Below, one piece after another: positions 22,247 to 32,883 of a stretch of DNA of 64,000 nt (its first letter is position 1; every line of letters begins with the position of its first letter). The stretch is from the NCBI GenBank assembly GCA_934729465.1, contig CAKVEP010000007.1, positions 19,551-83,550 of the forward strand, in the 5' to 3' direction. The notes beneath the pieces are model-generated. The model had not been told where the DNA came from. It did not search any database and saw only the letters and a list, made by a program, of their open reading frames with translations. The DNA comes from an uncultured Eubacteriales bacterium (GTDB taxonomy: Bacteria > Bacillota > Clostridia > Oscillospirales > Acutalibacteraceae). Position numbers and translations under genes: made by a program.

Positions 22247-25216
22247 ATGAAAAATTTAAGAATGACAAAAGGAATAACAGTTAATAGTAGCTACAGAATA
22301 GGAGCGCTCACTCGAACTAATACGTTTTATAATAACATATCTAAAATTCATGTAAACATAGGTTTACTGCAGTCCGACGACGTAGCAAAATACGATTTCG
22401 GAAATGAGCTTATATACAATACTTCAAATGGGTCGTTACTTGAGCAAGAGGCACTTAGAAACATAACCGACCTATTACTACAATTACGTGCTGCACAAAG
22501 TGACCAAAATGTGTTTGTACAAAACAATACGGTTGTAAGGCAGCAGATTTTAGACCAGTTAAAACGTGAAATATTCAATGTTCAAAATAATTTAACCCAA
22601 AAAGAAGTTAAACAATTAGAGGTAGTGTCAAACAACCTCTTTGATGAAGACACACTAAATGATTTAATAAAATCTTTATTAAGCGACACAAAAAAAAAAT
22701 TAGATTATAGTTGGGACCCAAAAAGCAATAATATTGCGTTGAGAGAGCCTGAAACTTCTTTAACCAACACAAAAGCAATAACGTCTTTTAAGCCTATAGA
22801 CGTTATAAAGAAGTATCAGAATATTCTTTATAACACGATAAATAACTTCTCAACAGATAGAGTATTGCGTAAAAACAATATAATCAACAAAACAAGGTAT
22901 TACGACGCAGAGCAAACAAGAAATGAACTTGTTATAAGAGAAGTCAAACAACCTGTTGAAGTAACCACGGAAGAATTTATAAGAAAAGAAAATCTAATAG
23001 AAAACCTTGAGAAGGTATATAATGAGAAGCTGTTAAAAAGGGTAGACTTTACCCCATTAGTTACTAAAACGTTTTTAAAAACGCTTGAATCGGGCGGAAT
23101 AAAGAACTATAAAGAGATAGTTTCTAAGGTATGGGACAAAGTATATTTAAAGTCGGAAGTTCCGGAAACTACGCTTTTAACCCATCATAAAATAACAGAC
23201 AAAATTAATTCTGTTGAATTAAAGCAGGATTTTATAGATACCTATTTTAATAAAATATTAACTCAAGACATAACAGGTTTAACGCTCTATAAGGATATAA
23301 CAAGAGCGTATAGAAGTAAGAAATTAAACTTAAAAAATGTGTTGATAAACAACAGTAATAAGGATTTTATTGAAACAGATATACTAAAAAGGTATAACTA
23401 TATAACACGTTCTGTCAATGAAAAGGTCTATAAAAATAAGTTGCTAACTGAGGCTAATTTAATTAATAAAACAGTAGACTACGAAATAGAGCAAAACAGG
23501 AACGTGGCAAAAACCCGAAATACGTTTTTATATGAAACAGAAGTAGAGAAAGTATATAAAAAGAGCGTGTTCAATAAAGACGTAAGGAATGAAAATCGTT
23601 TAACTACAGTAAAGTTTGAAAACGAGTTTACAAACGTAATAGAAACGGTAGCTAAGAAGACAGCAGAAACGGTAACGCAGAATAAGCTTTTAAACCGCTA
23701 TGAAAATATGATTGAAACAACAGTTGAAAGGGTGTTTAAAGATACTGTTGAAAATCGTAGAAGCAGAACTAACAGCAAGGTTATAAATAAGAAAAATGTT
23801 AAGAGCTTTAAAGACATAACTGATGTAACTTCAAAATTATCTGTTATAAACGAGTTTGAAAAACAATATGAAAAAAGTGCGTTTAATGTAGAAAACCTCA
23901 AAGAGAGAGTATTAAACAGGAAGGCATATCACACACTTAAAAATACGCTAAATGCCTTAGAAATTACGAATGAAAAACATTTTGATATTGTAAAACACGA
24001 AAACGAAATAATAAACAGACATAACAGATTAGTGTCTAATATTATAGAGAACGTGGGCATTAACAGAAATATTGACAGAACAAATCTTGTAAATAAGTAT
24101 GTTAAAAACGATAAAGATATTGAGCAATTAGTAAATAAAATAATTGAAAATCAACCTGATGAAAACTCAATAAAAAGCTTAATTTCAAAATCTAAAAATG
24201 TAACCACGAGTGAAATAAACAGATTAATAAATGTCAATAATTATAGAGATGTAATAAATCAAATCGATACCAATTTAATAAATAATTACAATGAAAACGA
24301 AATTAAAAGAATTATTGAAACAGAAAATCTGATAAATAGGAACGTTTCAAATAAAGTTGATATTTTAGAGTATTTGCCTCAAATACAAAAAATTCAAGAG
24401 AACATATTAAATACTAAAGAAATAAAAAGGGTAAAAGATAGAACCTACAGCTCAACCTTAGACTATGTGGACAAAATATTATCTAAAAATTTAATAGAGA
24501 TTAACGAGGAGAAGATAAACGAACACATAAAAAATTACAGGGATAAAATACAAAGTAATTTAACAATTTTAAACCTTGTTGAAAGTAACGCCAAAGGTAG
24601 AGAAGTCTTTAACGACGTTGTTGAAAAAAGGTATAGAGAAAACCTGTTTGTAGAGCAGCCGAACAAGATTTTAGAAAAAATAGAAAAATTATATAACGTT
24701 AATAAGGTTGTAAATCAAAAGAAAGTTAATGTGCTTCCTCCAACGATCCTTCAGCATAGAAGAACGAGAGTTAATGAAAATACTATCTATAGAGAAGTAG
24801 AAGAAAATCAACTTTCGTATCACACTCAAGAGGTAGAAGACATAGCAAAAGCAACGCTTATAAACGATAATGAATCTTTAAACCTCAGCAATATCACTGA
24901 GATGGTTTATAAGAAAGACCCAGTATATAACGAGATTAAAAAGGTGGAACAAAAGCAACAGGAAGCCAAGAAGGAAGACGAAGAAAGGATAGTAAAAAGA
25001 ATAGAAAGTAAAATAGCGCCGATTTTGCGTAAGGCTCAAAAAGCAGAACCTCAGGTTTCAAACGTTAAGCAGGAAAAGGGTTTAACGACAAAAGAAGTGG
25101 AAAATCTGATACAGTCTTACATAAGCGACATAAATGTTAGTACAATATCAAAAATTGTAATAAACGAAGTCCAGCAAAAGATGAATTTGGACCGCAGAAG
25201 AAGAGGGATAATGTAG
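22247..25216 (+). CDS. 989-residue Asn/Lys-rich helical protein, candidate CIS tape measure
   Basis: A very long protein with no cysteine that I can find and no membrane segment. It is almost entirely polar helix-forming residues (Asn, Lys, Glu, Thr, Val, Ile). Degenerate internal repeats are visible, e.g. NNIINKTRYYDAEQTRNELV (about residue 208) and ANLINKTVDYEIEQNRNVAK (about 403). Its place between the tube paralogue and the hub/spike genes is where contractile tails encode the tape measure. If fully helical it would span roughly 150 nm. It ends in a basic DRRRRGIM. Alternatives are a large cargo or a scaffold. I do not recognise a family. Confidence 0.5.
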   Translation: MKNLRMTKGITVNSSYRIGALTRTNTFYNNISKIHVNIGLLQSDDVAKYDFGNELIYNTSNGSLLEQEALRNITDLLLQLRAAQSDQNVFVQNNTVVRQQILDQLKREIFNVQNNLTQKEVKQLEVVSNNLFDEDTLNDLIKSLLSDTKKKLDYSWDPKSNNIALREPETSLTNTKAITSFKPIDVIKKYQNILYNTINNFSTDRVLRKNNIINKTRYYDAEQTRNELVIREVKQPVEVTTEEFIRKENLIENLEKVYNEKLLKRVDFTPLVTKTFLKTLESGGIKNYKEIVSKVWDKVYLKSEVPETTLLTHHKITDKINSVELKQDFIDTYFNKILTQDITGLTLYKDITRAYRSKKLNLKNVLINNSNKDFIETDILKRYNYITRSVNEKVYKNKLLTEANLINKTVDYEIEQNRNVAKTRNTFLYETEVEKVYKKSVFNKDVRNENRLTTVKFENEFTNVIETVAKKTAETVTQNKLLNRYENMIETTVERVFKDTVENRRSRTNSKVINKKNVKSFKDITDVTSKLSVINEFEKQYEKSAFNVENLKERVLNRKAYHTLKNTLNALEITNEKHFDIVKHENEIINRHNRLVSNIIENVGINRNIDRTNLVNKYVKNDKDIEQLVNKIIENQPDENSIKSLISKSKNVTTSEINRLINVNNYRDVINQIDTNLINNYNENEIKRIIETENLINRNVSNKVDILEYLPQIQKIQENILNTKEIKRVKDRTYSSTLDYVDKILSKNLIEINEEKINEHIKNYRDKIQSNLTILNLVESNAKGREVFNDVVEKRYRENLFVEQPNKILEKIEKLYNVNKVVNQKKVNVLPPTILQHRRTRVNENTIYREVEENQLSYHTQEVEDIAKATLINDNESLNLSNITEMVYKKDPVYNEIKKVEQKQQEAKKEDEERIVKRIESKIAPILRKAQKAEPQVSNVKQEKGLTTKEVENLIQSYISDINVSTISKIVINEVQQKMNLDRRRRGIM

Positions 25217-25243
25217 AAACAAATGTTTTAAAAGGTGATGTGT

Positions 25244-26461
25244 ATGGGAATTTTAAATAATTTATTAGATTCAGCGTCTAAAGGAGCCGAAGGGCGACCA
25301 TTTGCCACAGTAAAATTCGGAGGGGTTGCTTGGAATTCTAAAAAAGCCGGAATATACATTATTGATGTTAACATGGGGATTAATGGAGATGCATCAACGT
25401 GTGTGATAGTGCTAAAGGGAAACCATGCGGAAGTAAGCAAAAATAAAGTAGAAATAAGCTCCGACTTTGGAAAAATAAAAATCGGAGCAAAAGTAGAGGT
25501 GTCACTTGGATATACGGGTAAAGCCCCTTCGATAAAGACAGACGTTTCACCTGTGTTTAAAGGCTTCGTGTCTGACATGGAGATAGAAATTGATTACGAC
25601 AAATCGGTTACTGTGACGGTAACTTGTATGGACGGAAAAATATGGTTAATGGCAAGTAATGAAACTAAAATTTTTAAAAATATCACAAGCTATTCAAACG
25701 CAATAAAAGCTATTTATAGCAGTAATTCTTCAAAATTTTATGGATTAAAGGTGGGCAAAACTCCAAATTTGAAGACGCCTATATATATGTGCGACGAAAG
25801 TTATTATAATTTTTGTGTTAGAGCAGCTAAGATTACGGGAAAATATTTTTTCGTGTTTTTGGGAGTGCTGTATTTTATAGATTTAAAAGGTGTTGTATCT
25901 AAAACTAAAGTCATATCGCCGTCACAAAATGTTAGAAAAGTGACATTTAGAGCAAGTCCTTTCGGAATACCAAAATTTGTTGAAGTAAAGAGTATAAACG
26001 ATAAAGATATAAATAAACCGTTAGAAACGAAGGTGAGCAAGGTTGAAGGCGGAGTAGGTTCAGGGAAGGATACCTTGGGGATGATTTCGAGTTTAAACAG
26101 CACAATTACTGTTTATGATGAAACAGTTACGTCTGTAAAAGAAGCTCAAAATCTTGCAAATTCAATTTTAGAGCAGCGGTCGCTTAACCTAGCTCAAACT
26201 GAGTTAGAAATCGAAGGAGACCCTAAAATAGAATTAGCATCTAAACTTAAACTGTCAGGCTTTGGAATTCCTATAGATAACTCCTATGTGATTACGGGCA
26301 TACAACATTATTGTAATTTTGACTCAGGGGAATATACAACAAATATTCATTTGTCGGCTTACAAATATACACCGCAAGGGGGCGGTATAGGAGGAGCGCT
26401 TTCAGGAGCAACAGGAGCGCTTTCGGGAGCGGTAGGAGCACTTTCAAGTCTTTTAAAATAA
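25244..26461 (+). CDS. CIS baseplate hub protein (gp27/gpD-like, VgrG N-terminal type)
   Basis: A 405-residue protein from ATG 25244, 6 bases after AAAGGTG. The first ~330 residues have the late-control-D/gp27 pattern: KKAGIYIIDVNMGINGDAST, SSDFGKIKIGAKVEVSLGY, VFKGFVSDMEIEIDYDKSVT and a mid-domain with YNFCVRAAKITGKYFFVFLG. The C-terminus is a Gly/Ala/Ser-rich tail (GGGIGGALSGATGALSG...). The trimeric hub joins the hexameric tube to the spike, whose gene follows 12 bases later. Confidence 0.85.
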   Translation: MGILNNLLDSASKGAEGRPFATVKFGGVAWNSKKAGIYIIDVNMGINGDASTCVIVLKGNHAEVSKNKVEISSDFGKIKIGAKVEVSLGYTGKAPSIKTDVSPVFKGFVSDMEIEIDYDKSVTVTVTCMDGKIWLMASNETKIFKNITSYSNAIKAIYSSNSSKFYGLKVGKTPNLKTPIYMCDESYYNFCVRAAKITGKYFFVFLGVLYFIDLKGVVSKTKVISPSQNVRKVTFRASPFGIPKFVEVKSINDKDINKPLETKVSKVEGGVGSGKDTLGMISSLNSTITVYDETVTSVKEAQNLANSILEQRSLNLAQTELEIEGDPKIELASKLKLSGFGIPIDNSYVITGIQHYCNFDSGEYTTNIHLSAYKYTPQGGGIGGALSGATGALSGAVGALSSLLK

Positions 26462-26473
26462 GGAGTGATTTAT

Positions 26474-27232
26474 TTGTCTTATAATATGTTTTACGATATG
26501 GGTATCGGTGGCAATGGAGGTGGAAGAGGCGGTGGCAGCGGAATGAGAGGGCTAAAGCTTGGAGTTGTTACGAGCCTAAACGACAAATCAAATCTTAATA
26601 AAGTTAAAGCTCTTATTCCAGACTTGAAGCTAGAAACTCCTTATTTACCGGTTATTCAATCTATGGCCTCCAAAAAAAGGGGAAGTGTCATCATTCCCGA
26701 CGTTGGAGATGTTGTGGTGATAGGCTTTATAGGAGGAAAAATTAGTAACGGAATAATCTTGGGGAGTATATATCACAGTCAAAATAAACCGATTACTAAA
26801 GTGAATAAAAAAAATTCAATAATGAGAATGAGAACAAAAGGCGGAATAGACATTGCTATTGACAACACAAAAGACAAACAAAAAGTTAGTGTTAAAACTC
26901 CTAAAGGTTTGAGTATGGTTTTAGATGATAAAAAACAAAGCATAACATTGTCAGACAAAACCACAAAAAATTTTATTAAGCTTGAGCCTAAAAAGCAAAA
27001 TCTTGCAATACAAACAGGTAAAAAAATATTTCTGAAAGCCGGCTCCACTTCATTGACTCTGGAAAACGGAAAAGGACTATCTTTCAAATCTAGTCTTGGC
27101 GGTGTAAATATGAAGTGTAAAGATTTTAAAGTAACAGCCAACGCAGCCGTAAAAATTGAGGGAATGGCAAAAGCAGAGTTAAAGTCTAAAGGAGCAGCCA
27201 TACTAAAGGGTACGATAAACAAAATAGGATAA
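26474..27232 (+). CDS. CIS spike protein (gp5/gpV/VgrG C-terminal type)
   Basis: A 252-residue protein; TTG 26474 lies 8 bases after AAGGAG and is preferred over GTG 26465. After a Gly-rich N-terminal segment come an OB-fold (LKLGVVTSLNDKSNLNKVKA, IIPDVGDVVVIGFIGGKISN, GIILGSIYHSQNKP) and a repetitive beta-strand region (KVSVKTPKGLSMVLDDKKQS ...) that ends in short Lys/Ala-rich repeats. This is the layout of the membrane-piercing needle. No lysozyme domain and no separate PAAR tip protein are seen. Confidence 0.85.
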   Translation: MSYNMFYDMGIGGNGGGRGGGSGMRGLKLGVVTSLNDKSNLNKVKALIPDLKLETPYLPVIQSMASKKRGSVIIPDVGDVVVIGFIGGKISNGIILGSIYHSQNKPITKVNKKNSIMRMRTKGGIDIAIDNTKDKQKVSVKTPKGLSMVLDDKKQSITLSDKTTKNFIKLEPKKQNLAIQTGKKIFLKAGSTSLTLENGKGLSFKSSLGGVNMKCKDFKVTANAAVKIEGMAKAELKSKGAAILKGTINKIG

Positions 27233-27251
27233 GTTAAGGAGGAGTGAGTTT

Positions 27252-27638
27252 ATGGCAACGATAAAAGGATGGAAGTTCCCAATTCAGGTTGATAAGGACA
27301 CAGGGAAAATACAAATGATAGAAGATAACGAAAATGTGAAGCAAGATGTTAGGATAATACTTGGAACAGAGCAATACGAACGAAAAATATATGCTAATTT
27401 CGGAACAAATACCAGGTCGTTTATGTTTGAAACGGTTGACCCTGTATTTATGACAAACCTTAAAAGAACGATTGAAGATTCCTTAAAAATTTGGGAAAAA
27501 CATATATCCGAACTTGATGTTGAAGTAAATGCTCCTCCGGGGCCAATATCAAAGGTAGAGGTGAACATAGATTACACAACCGATATTATACCTGTTCAGG
27601 AAAGATATACTCATGAGATAAACACAAGCGGAGATTAA
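27252..27638 (+). CDS. CIS baseplate wedge protein (gp25-like)
   Basis: A 128-residue protein with AAGGAGGAGTGA upstream. It has the gp25/gpW pattern: KGWKFPIQVDKDTGKIQMIE, DVRIILGTEQYERKIYANFG (with the conserved E-R pair of the family in LGTEQYERK) and FETVDPVFMTNLKRTIEDSL. In all contractile systems gp25 ties the wedge to the sheath start. It is followed by the two gp6/J-type genes in the usual order. Confidence 0.9.
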   Translation: MATIKGWKFPIQVDKDTGKIQMIEDNENVKQDVRIILGTEQYERKIYANFGTNTRSFMFETVDPVFMTNLKRTIEDSLKIWEKHISELDVEVNAPPGPISKVEVNIDYTTDIIPVQERYTHEINTSGD

Positions 27639-27670
27639 GTTTAAGAAAAATATTATAAGAAAGGAAGATA

Positions 27671-30600
27671 ATGTTGAGTAATATACCAAAACTTGATGGA
27701 AGAACGTCTGGTGATATATTAGAGCAAGTCAAGAACATGGCTAAGCAATACACTCCGGAATGGAACTTCGATGAATACAGCTCCGATGTTGGAATAGTAT
27801 TTTCGAAAATATTTTGCGATATGCTTGAAGGCACTATAAGCAGGTATAATAAAACGTCTTATAATTATTATCTCACATTTTTAAATATGCTCGGCACAAA
27901 ACTTCGTCCTGCATCATCTGCTGAAGGAATGATAACGGTATCAGCAACAAGGGGAGCCTACATACCAAAAAATTCTCAGCTTTCGGCAAACGCAGATACC
28001 GAAGAAGGAAGCGTTATATATGAAACTACAGATAGTCTGTTAGCCATAAATACGGCAATCAAAGGAGTGTTTTATACCGACGGTCTTTCAGATACTATAG
28101 TAAAGGTTTGCGAGGTAGTGGATGATTCCAACGAAAAGATGAAGCCGTTTAGAATATTTGATGATGTGTCTCATGAAAATTTACAGTGTCATGAATTGTA
28201 TTTCCGTGATGACACTATATTTAACATGAAAAAATCAGACATAACATTTTTATTTTACAATGAAATTTCCGAAAAGGGAGAAAAAATGTTACCGGATTTA
28301 TTTTCAGATAAAACCAATGTAAAATGGCAGTATTCTATGGGAGAAAATAATTGGGTAAACATAAAAAATGTTGAAAAAGTTGACCATGGTGTGCGATTAA
28401 TTTTTGAAAATAAAGTTGTAAGCGCTGAAGCGGTAAAAGAACAAAGTAGATTTATAAGATGTGTGTTTAAAAAAGCGTTGAGCGAAGAAGTTGCGGTTAC
28501 GAGAATAGAATATAAATCTAATGCAAGCAATATGACTCCTGACGATATGACGTCGGAGGACGAAGAGCTAGACAAAAATGATTTTTTCCCGTTCAAGGAA
28601 CAATACAATTTATATGATTGTTTTTATTTTTCCTCTGAAGAGGCATTCACCAAAAGAGGAGCAGAAGTGAGCGTTGAGTTTGATTTACAGTTTGTAAAAA
28701 TAAAAAACGAAATGGTAGACCCATCCATCCAAAGAAAATACAGAAACATAATGAGTGGTATGGATTTTGCAGACATGGAACCTTCTGATGTTATGATAGA
28801 AAAAGTTTCTTGGGAATACTGGAATGGTACAGGTTGGGCAAAGCTTACTACGAAAAAAGAATATGAAGAGCTGTTTAAAATAAGGGAGCAAGACTACAAC
28901 TCAGAAGGAATTAAAAAGGTGTTTAAATTTGTTTGTCCGGCTAATTTGACTGAGTATGTTGCAACAACTTCCGAGGGATTTTATATAAGAGCCAGAATAA
29001 CTAAAATATTAAACCAGTTCAACTCTTATGCAGACTACATTTCCCCATATATCCATAACATCAATATAACCTACGATTATCCGGTTCAGGGACATATTTG
29101 TAAAAGCGTTATGGTTAAGAATAATATGGAGGAATACCCCCTGACCGTTTACAACAATGGAGCGGTGAAGATTTTTAAAAAGACGCTCTATGAAAATCCG
29201 GCAATGTATTTTTGTTTCACAGAACCTTTGATAGAAGGAACTATACGCTTTTTCGTAGACATACAAGAGGGAATATACAGATATAATCCGTCAACGAAAT
29301 GGGAGTATTGTGCCGACGATAAAAAGGGAGGATTCGTGTGGAAACACATAGATGTGTTAGACCTAACGGAAGATTTTTCTCATAGCGAAACAATAACAAT
29401 GATAGGTAGAAAAGATTTTAAAGAAGTACAACTTTTTGGGGAAACGGGATATTTTATAAGGGTTATAAACCCAGATGGAAGGTACCATACCAACAAAGAC
29501 ATTTCAACAAGACCGGTTATAAATAATATAATGTTAAATGCGGTAAGGGTTGTTCAGAGGGATACTCACACACCGGAATATTTTTCTATAGTACAAAATG
29601 AAGCAAATAAAGTGTGTCAGTTGTCATATCCGAATGCGGCGAATATAGAGGTGTGGGTTGACGAGTTTGGAGCTTTATCAACAAGCGACCAAGAAAAATA
29701 TTTAGCGCTTGCAGGGGAGCAATCTGAACCGGAATATGATGATTTGGGAATGCTTAGAAGACTATGGATAAAATGGAAACCTGTTTCAACATTGATATGT
29801 ACAGGTATGTATGACAGAGTGTATGAAGTTGATTATTCAAAAGGAGAAGTCCTTTTTGGAGATGGTAAAAATGGTAAAATTCCTCCAGAGCAGTTTAGCG
29901 AAAGCATAAGAATAAATTATTCTGTGTGTAACGGTAGCTATGGAAATATCCAGTCAGAAATGATAACTGATTTTATGGAAGCAATCCCTGGAGTTAGCGG
30001 TGTTAAAAACCCTGAGCCGATAATGGGAGGCGTTGACAAGGAAACAATAGACAGAGCTGCAAGTAGAATGTTTGGACAGGTTGCAGGAGCTAACAGATTG
30101 GTTTCGCTTTCTGATTTTGAAAGTACAATTAAATACAACGACAGAAATATATATAAAGTAAAATGTAAAGCTCATGTTGACCAAGACAGTAATCCATGTT
30201 TGGGCATAATATCTGTTGCGGTACTTCCTAGGGACTACATGCAGGGATATGAAAAATTCCAAGGGATAAAAAATAGGATTTGGAAATTCGTGGATGAAAA
30301 AGCATCGATTAATTTAGTAAAGACTTCTAAGATAAGAATTTTTGAAGTTAAGTATGTTGAAACGGTTATTAGTATAGACGTGTCTATAAGAGACTTTAAT
30401 ATGTATCAAGACGTTCATAAGGGGATAAGAAGAAGACTACAAAAATTTTTAAACCCGATAACGGGAAATTTCTCTGGTAAGGGATGGAATATAGGCGAAT
30501 TTCCCAGAAAAGAATTTATATATAACTATATAAAAAATGTTCCAAACATAAAATGGATAAAGAATATAAACATATTCACCAAGGTCATAACAGAGCAAGG

Positions 30601-30691
30601 AAAAAAAGAAGTAGATTTTGAAAAGATAAGAAAAGAAAGCTTTGTGGTGCCTATTTTCGGGGAACCTGAGATTAATATTTCTATGGACTAA
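27671..30691 (+). CDS. CIS baseplate wedge protein (gp6/gpJ-like, large)
   Basis: A 1006-residue protein with AAGGAAG before its ATG. It starts IPKLDGRTSGDILEQVKNMA and QYTPEWNFDEYSSDVGIVFS, the opening of the large Afp11-type wedge proteins. The C-terminal part holds the baseplate-J core: YSKGEVLFGDGKNGKIPPEQ, IPGVSGVKNPEPIMGGVDKE, TIDRAASRMFGQVAGANRLV and SLSDFESTIKYN. It forms the wedge ring that triggers sheath contraction. The length is typical for injection systems rather than for phage P2 (about 300 residues). Confidence 0.88.
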   Translation: MLSNIPKLDGRTSGDILEQVKNMAKQYTPEWNFDEYSSDVGIVFSKIFCDMLEGTISRYNKTSYNYYLTFLNMLGTKLRPASSAEGMITVSATRGAYIPKNSQLSANADTEEGSVIYETTDSLLAINTAIKGVFYTDGLSDTIVKVCEVVDDSNEKMKPFRIFDDVSHENLQCHELYFRDDTIFNMKKSDITFLFYNEISEKGEKMLPDLFSDKTNVKWQYSMGENNWVNIKNVEKVDHGVRLIFENKVVSAEAVKEQSRFIRCVFKKALSEEVAVTRIEYKSNASNMTPDDMTSEDEELDKNDFFPFKEQYNLYDCFYFSSEEAFTKRGAEVSVEFDLQFVKIKNEMVDPSIQRKYRNIMSGMDFADMEPSDVMIEKVSWEYWNGTGWAKLTTKKEYEELFKIREQDYNSEGIKKVFKFVCPANLTEYVATTSEGFYIRARITKILNQFNSYADYISPYIHNINITYDYPVQGHICKSVMVKNNMEEYPLTVYNNGAVKIFKKTLYENPAMYFCFTEPLIEGTIRFFVDIQEGIYRYNPSTKWEYCADDKKGGFVWKHIDVLDLTEDFSHSETITMIGRKDFKEVQLFGETGYFIRVINPDGRYHTNKDISTRPVINNIMLNAVRVVQRDTHTPEYFSIVQNEANKVCQLSYPNAANIEVWVDEFGALSTSDQEKYLALAGEQSEPEYDDLGMLRRLWIKWKPVSTLICTGMYDRVYEVDYSKGEVLFGDGKNGKIPPEQFSESIRINYSVCNGSYGNIQSEMITDFMEAIPGVSGVKNPEPIMGGVDKETIDRAASRMFGQVAGANRLVSLSDFESTIKYNDRNIYKVKCKAHVDQDSNPCLGIISVAVLPRDYMQGYEKFQGIKNRIWKFVDEKASINLVKTSKIRIFEVKYVETVISIDVSIRDFNMYQDVHKGIRRRLQKFLNPITGNFSGKGWNIGEFPRKEFIYNYIKNVPNIKWIKNINIFTKVITEQGKKEVDFEKIRKESFVVPIFGEPEINISMD

Positions 30692-30712
30692 GTATGCAGA
30701 GGGTGAGAAGAA

Positions 30713-32872
30713 GTGATAGAATTACAAAATTTAAATAATCAATCTCTGGAAGAAATTCTTGATGACGCTAAAAGACAAATTTCTTATTTAAGCGACGAAT
30801 GGACAAACCATCAAGAGGCTGACCCCGGAATAACACTCGTTGAGTTGTTTGCTTGGCTTAAGTGGGTTCAGCATGAGTATTTAAACAGAGTATCTCCCGG
30901 AGTAAAGAAGAAGTTTTTAAAACTTTTAGAGATAGAGCCTTATAAAAACAAAGGCTCGAAAGCACTTTTACAAGTTGCTGATTTAGAAAAAGACATAAAT
31001 ATACCAAAGGGAACTAAATGGCAGGCAGGAAACGTAGTGTTTGAAAATCCGAAGGAGCATAGTTTAACTAATTCTGAAATATTAAGTGTTTTGTTTGAGA
31101 ACCCCGATTTTTCGATGGTTTCTGAATACTACAAGTTTGACAGAACAAGAATTTTTCATCTTTTTGGCGATAAATTCAGGTCTGTTGATAAGAATGTAAA
31201 ACGTCAGTTCACGATAAATTTTGATAAACCGTTATCAAGTAAAAAAGAGTTTGGTATTTATTTTGAAGTGTACACAGGCGGAAAATTAAAACGTAATCCG
31301 GTTAGTCAAGACGACGATTTCTTAGAAATGGCGGAAGTGAAATGGGAATATTACGGCAAAGAAAACGGAGAGCTTGGTTGGCATGAAGTGGTTGTGAACC
31401 AAGACGACACACATAGTTTTTTATTTTCAGGCGTTGTGAATTTAACGATAAACGGTAGTATGTGGGCAAACAACGGAGTGTATTCATTAAGATGTAAATT
31501 AGTGAGCGAAGAGTATGATTTTCCTCCGAAGGTGTTAAGTATTTTAACTAATGTTTTTCAGGTGGAGCAAAAGTCAACTATGTGTGAAAACGTTACGATA
31601 AAGAAAAAAGAGCTTTCTAAGAATATGTCTGTAAAGATAAAGACCCACATGGCTATATACGGACAGCACATAGTTTATTTTAAAAAGGGAAAAAGCTGGG
31701 TACAAACAAATAATTACAGGGTAGAAAGAGACGTAGAAAAGGGAAACATCAATTTATATGTTGAAGAGAAAAATTTGAATGTAAGCAAATACGGCGAAGA
31801 TGAAGAATTGGTAATGCTCGTGTCATACGACGGCTCTATTGCAAGGAAAATGATACTTGGCAGCGGAACAGGAACTTCAGCACAATTTATTGAATTTAGA
31901 GATAAAAATGTGCTTTACGACGGGTTTGAAATATTAGTTGGGAAAACCGTGAATAATACAGAGATTTTTGATAAATGGAGAAGAGTAGATGACTTCTTTT
32001 CTTCGACTAAATATGACAAAGATTATGTTTTAGACCACACTAAAGAAATGATTACCTTTGGAAACCACGAAAATGGATACGCTCCGAGAGTGGGGAAAGA
32101 CAACATAAGGCTATGTAGGCTTGAATATTGTATGGGCTCAAATTCAGACGTGAAAAAAGGCATGATAAATAAGGTTCAAACAGAGAATACAACGCTGAAA
32201 AAAGCCAGAATTAATCAAGTAACATCAGCGGTTGGAGGCAGAGATACAGAAACCATAGCACATGCCGAGGCAAGGGCAGCGGAAGTTTTTGCCGACTGCG
32301 GAAGAGCTGTTACTTTGGAGGACTACGAAAAAATTATAAACAATACTCCCGGACTGTTGTTTAAAAATGTTAAAGTGTTACCTAATTATATGGTTGGAGA
32401 GAATTGTAATGAACAAAACTGTATAACGGTTGCGGTTAGGTGGAACGACAGAATAGGACAAAATTTACCAATAAGCTATGAAAAAAATATAATGCATCAA
32501 ATTGATAAATACCGTCTTATTAACACTAAAGTTAAAGTGGTGTGTCCGGAGTATATAGGCTTGATAATAAGCGGAGAAATAGTTGTAAATTCGTTTTACA
32601 GAGAGCGTGATAGGTTAATAGAAAAAAGTATATTAAGCTATATAAACGTGGTGAACATGGAAATGGGCAAGCCGTTACATTTCGGTGATTTATTTGGCAT
32701 GATAGACAATTTAGACTACGTTTCATATACCAATAAATTATATATAACCCCAATAGGAAATTATATAGAAAAAACAGTTTCCGAGGATATAATAGTACCG
32801 CCGAACGGTATATACTATGTGAAAGAAATAAATTTGAATTATCTGAAAAGTTCAGAAATTTATAACGATTAG
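30713..32872 (+). CDS. CIS baseplate wedge protein, second gp6/gpJ-like subunit
   Basis: A 719-residue protein from GTG 30713. It opens with LNNQSLEEILDDAKRQISYL and DEWTNHQEADPGITLVELFA, WLKWVQHEYLNRV, the standard start of Afp12-like wedge proteins. The C-terminal J-like region has QVTSAVGGRDTETIAHAEAR and AVTLEDYEKIINNTPGLLFK. The two J-type proteins form a heterodimeric wedge as in Afp/PVC/MAC systems. It ends 11 bases before the next gene, so the genes are likely co-transcribed. Confidence 0.88.
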   Translation: MIELQNLNNQSLEEILDDAKRQISYLSDEWTNHQEADPGITLVELFAWLKWVQHEYLNRVSPGVKKKFLKLLEIEPYKNKGSKALLQVADLEKDINIPKGTKWQAGNVVFENPKEHSLTNSEILSVLFENPDFSMVSEYYKFDRTRIFHLFGDKFRSVDKNVKRQFTINFDKPLSSKKEFGIYFEVYTGGKLKRNPVSQDDDFLEMAEVKWEYYGKENGELGWHEVVVNQDDTHSFLFSGVVNLTINGSMWANNGVYSLRCKLVSEEYDFPPKVLSILTNVFQVEQKSTMCENVTIKKKELSKNMSVKIKTHMAIYGQHIVYFKKGKSWVQTNNYRVERDVEKGNINLYVEEKNLNVSKYGEDEELVMLVSYDGSIARKMILGSGTGTSAQFIEFRDKNVLYDGFEILVGKTVNNTEIFDKWRRVDDFFSSTKYDKDYVLDHTKEMITFGNHENGYAPRVGKDNIRLCRLEYCMGSNSDVKKGMINKVQTENTTLKKARINQVTSAVGGRDTETIAHAEARAAEVFADCGRAVTLEDYEKIINNTPGLLFKNVKVLPNYMVGENCNEQNCITVAVRWNDRIGQNLPISYEKNIMHQIDKYRLINTKVKVVCPEYIGLIISGEIVVNSFYRERDRLIEKSILSYINVVNMEMGKPLHFGDLFGMIDNLDYVSYTNKLYITPIGNYIEKTVSEDIIVPPNGIYYVKEINLNYLKSSEIYND

Positions 32873-32883
32873 GGGGTGACGTT

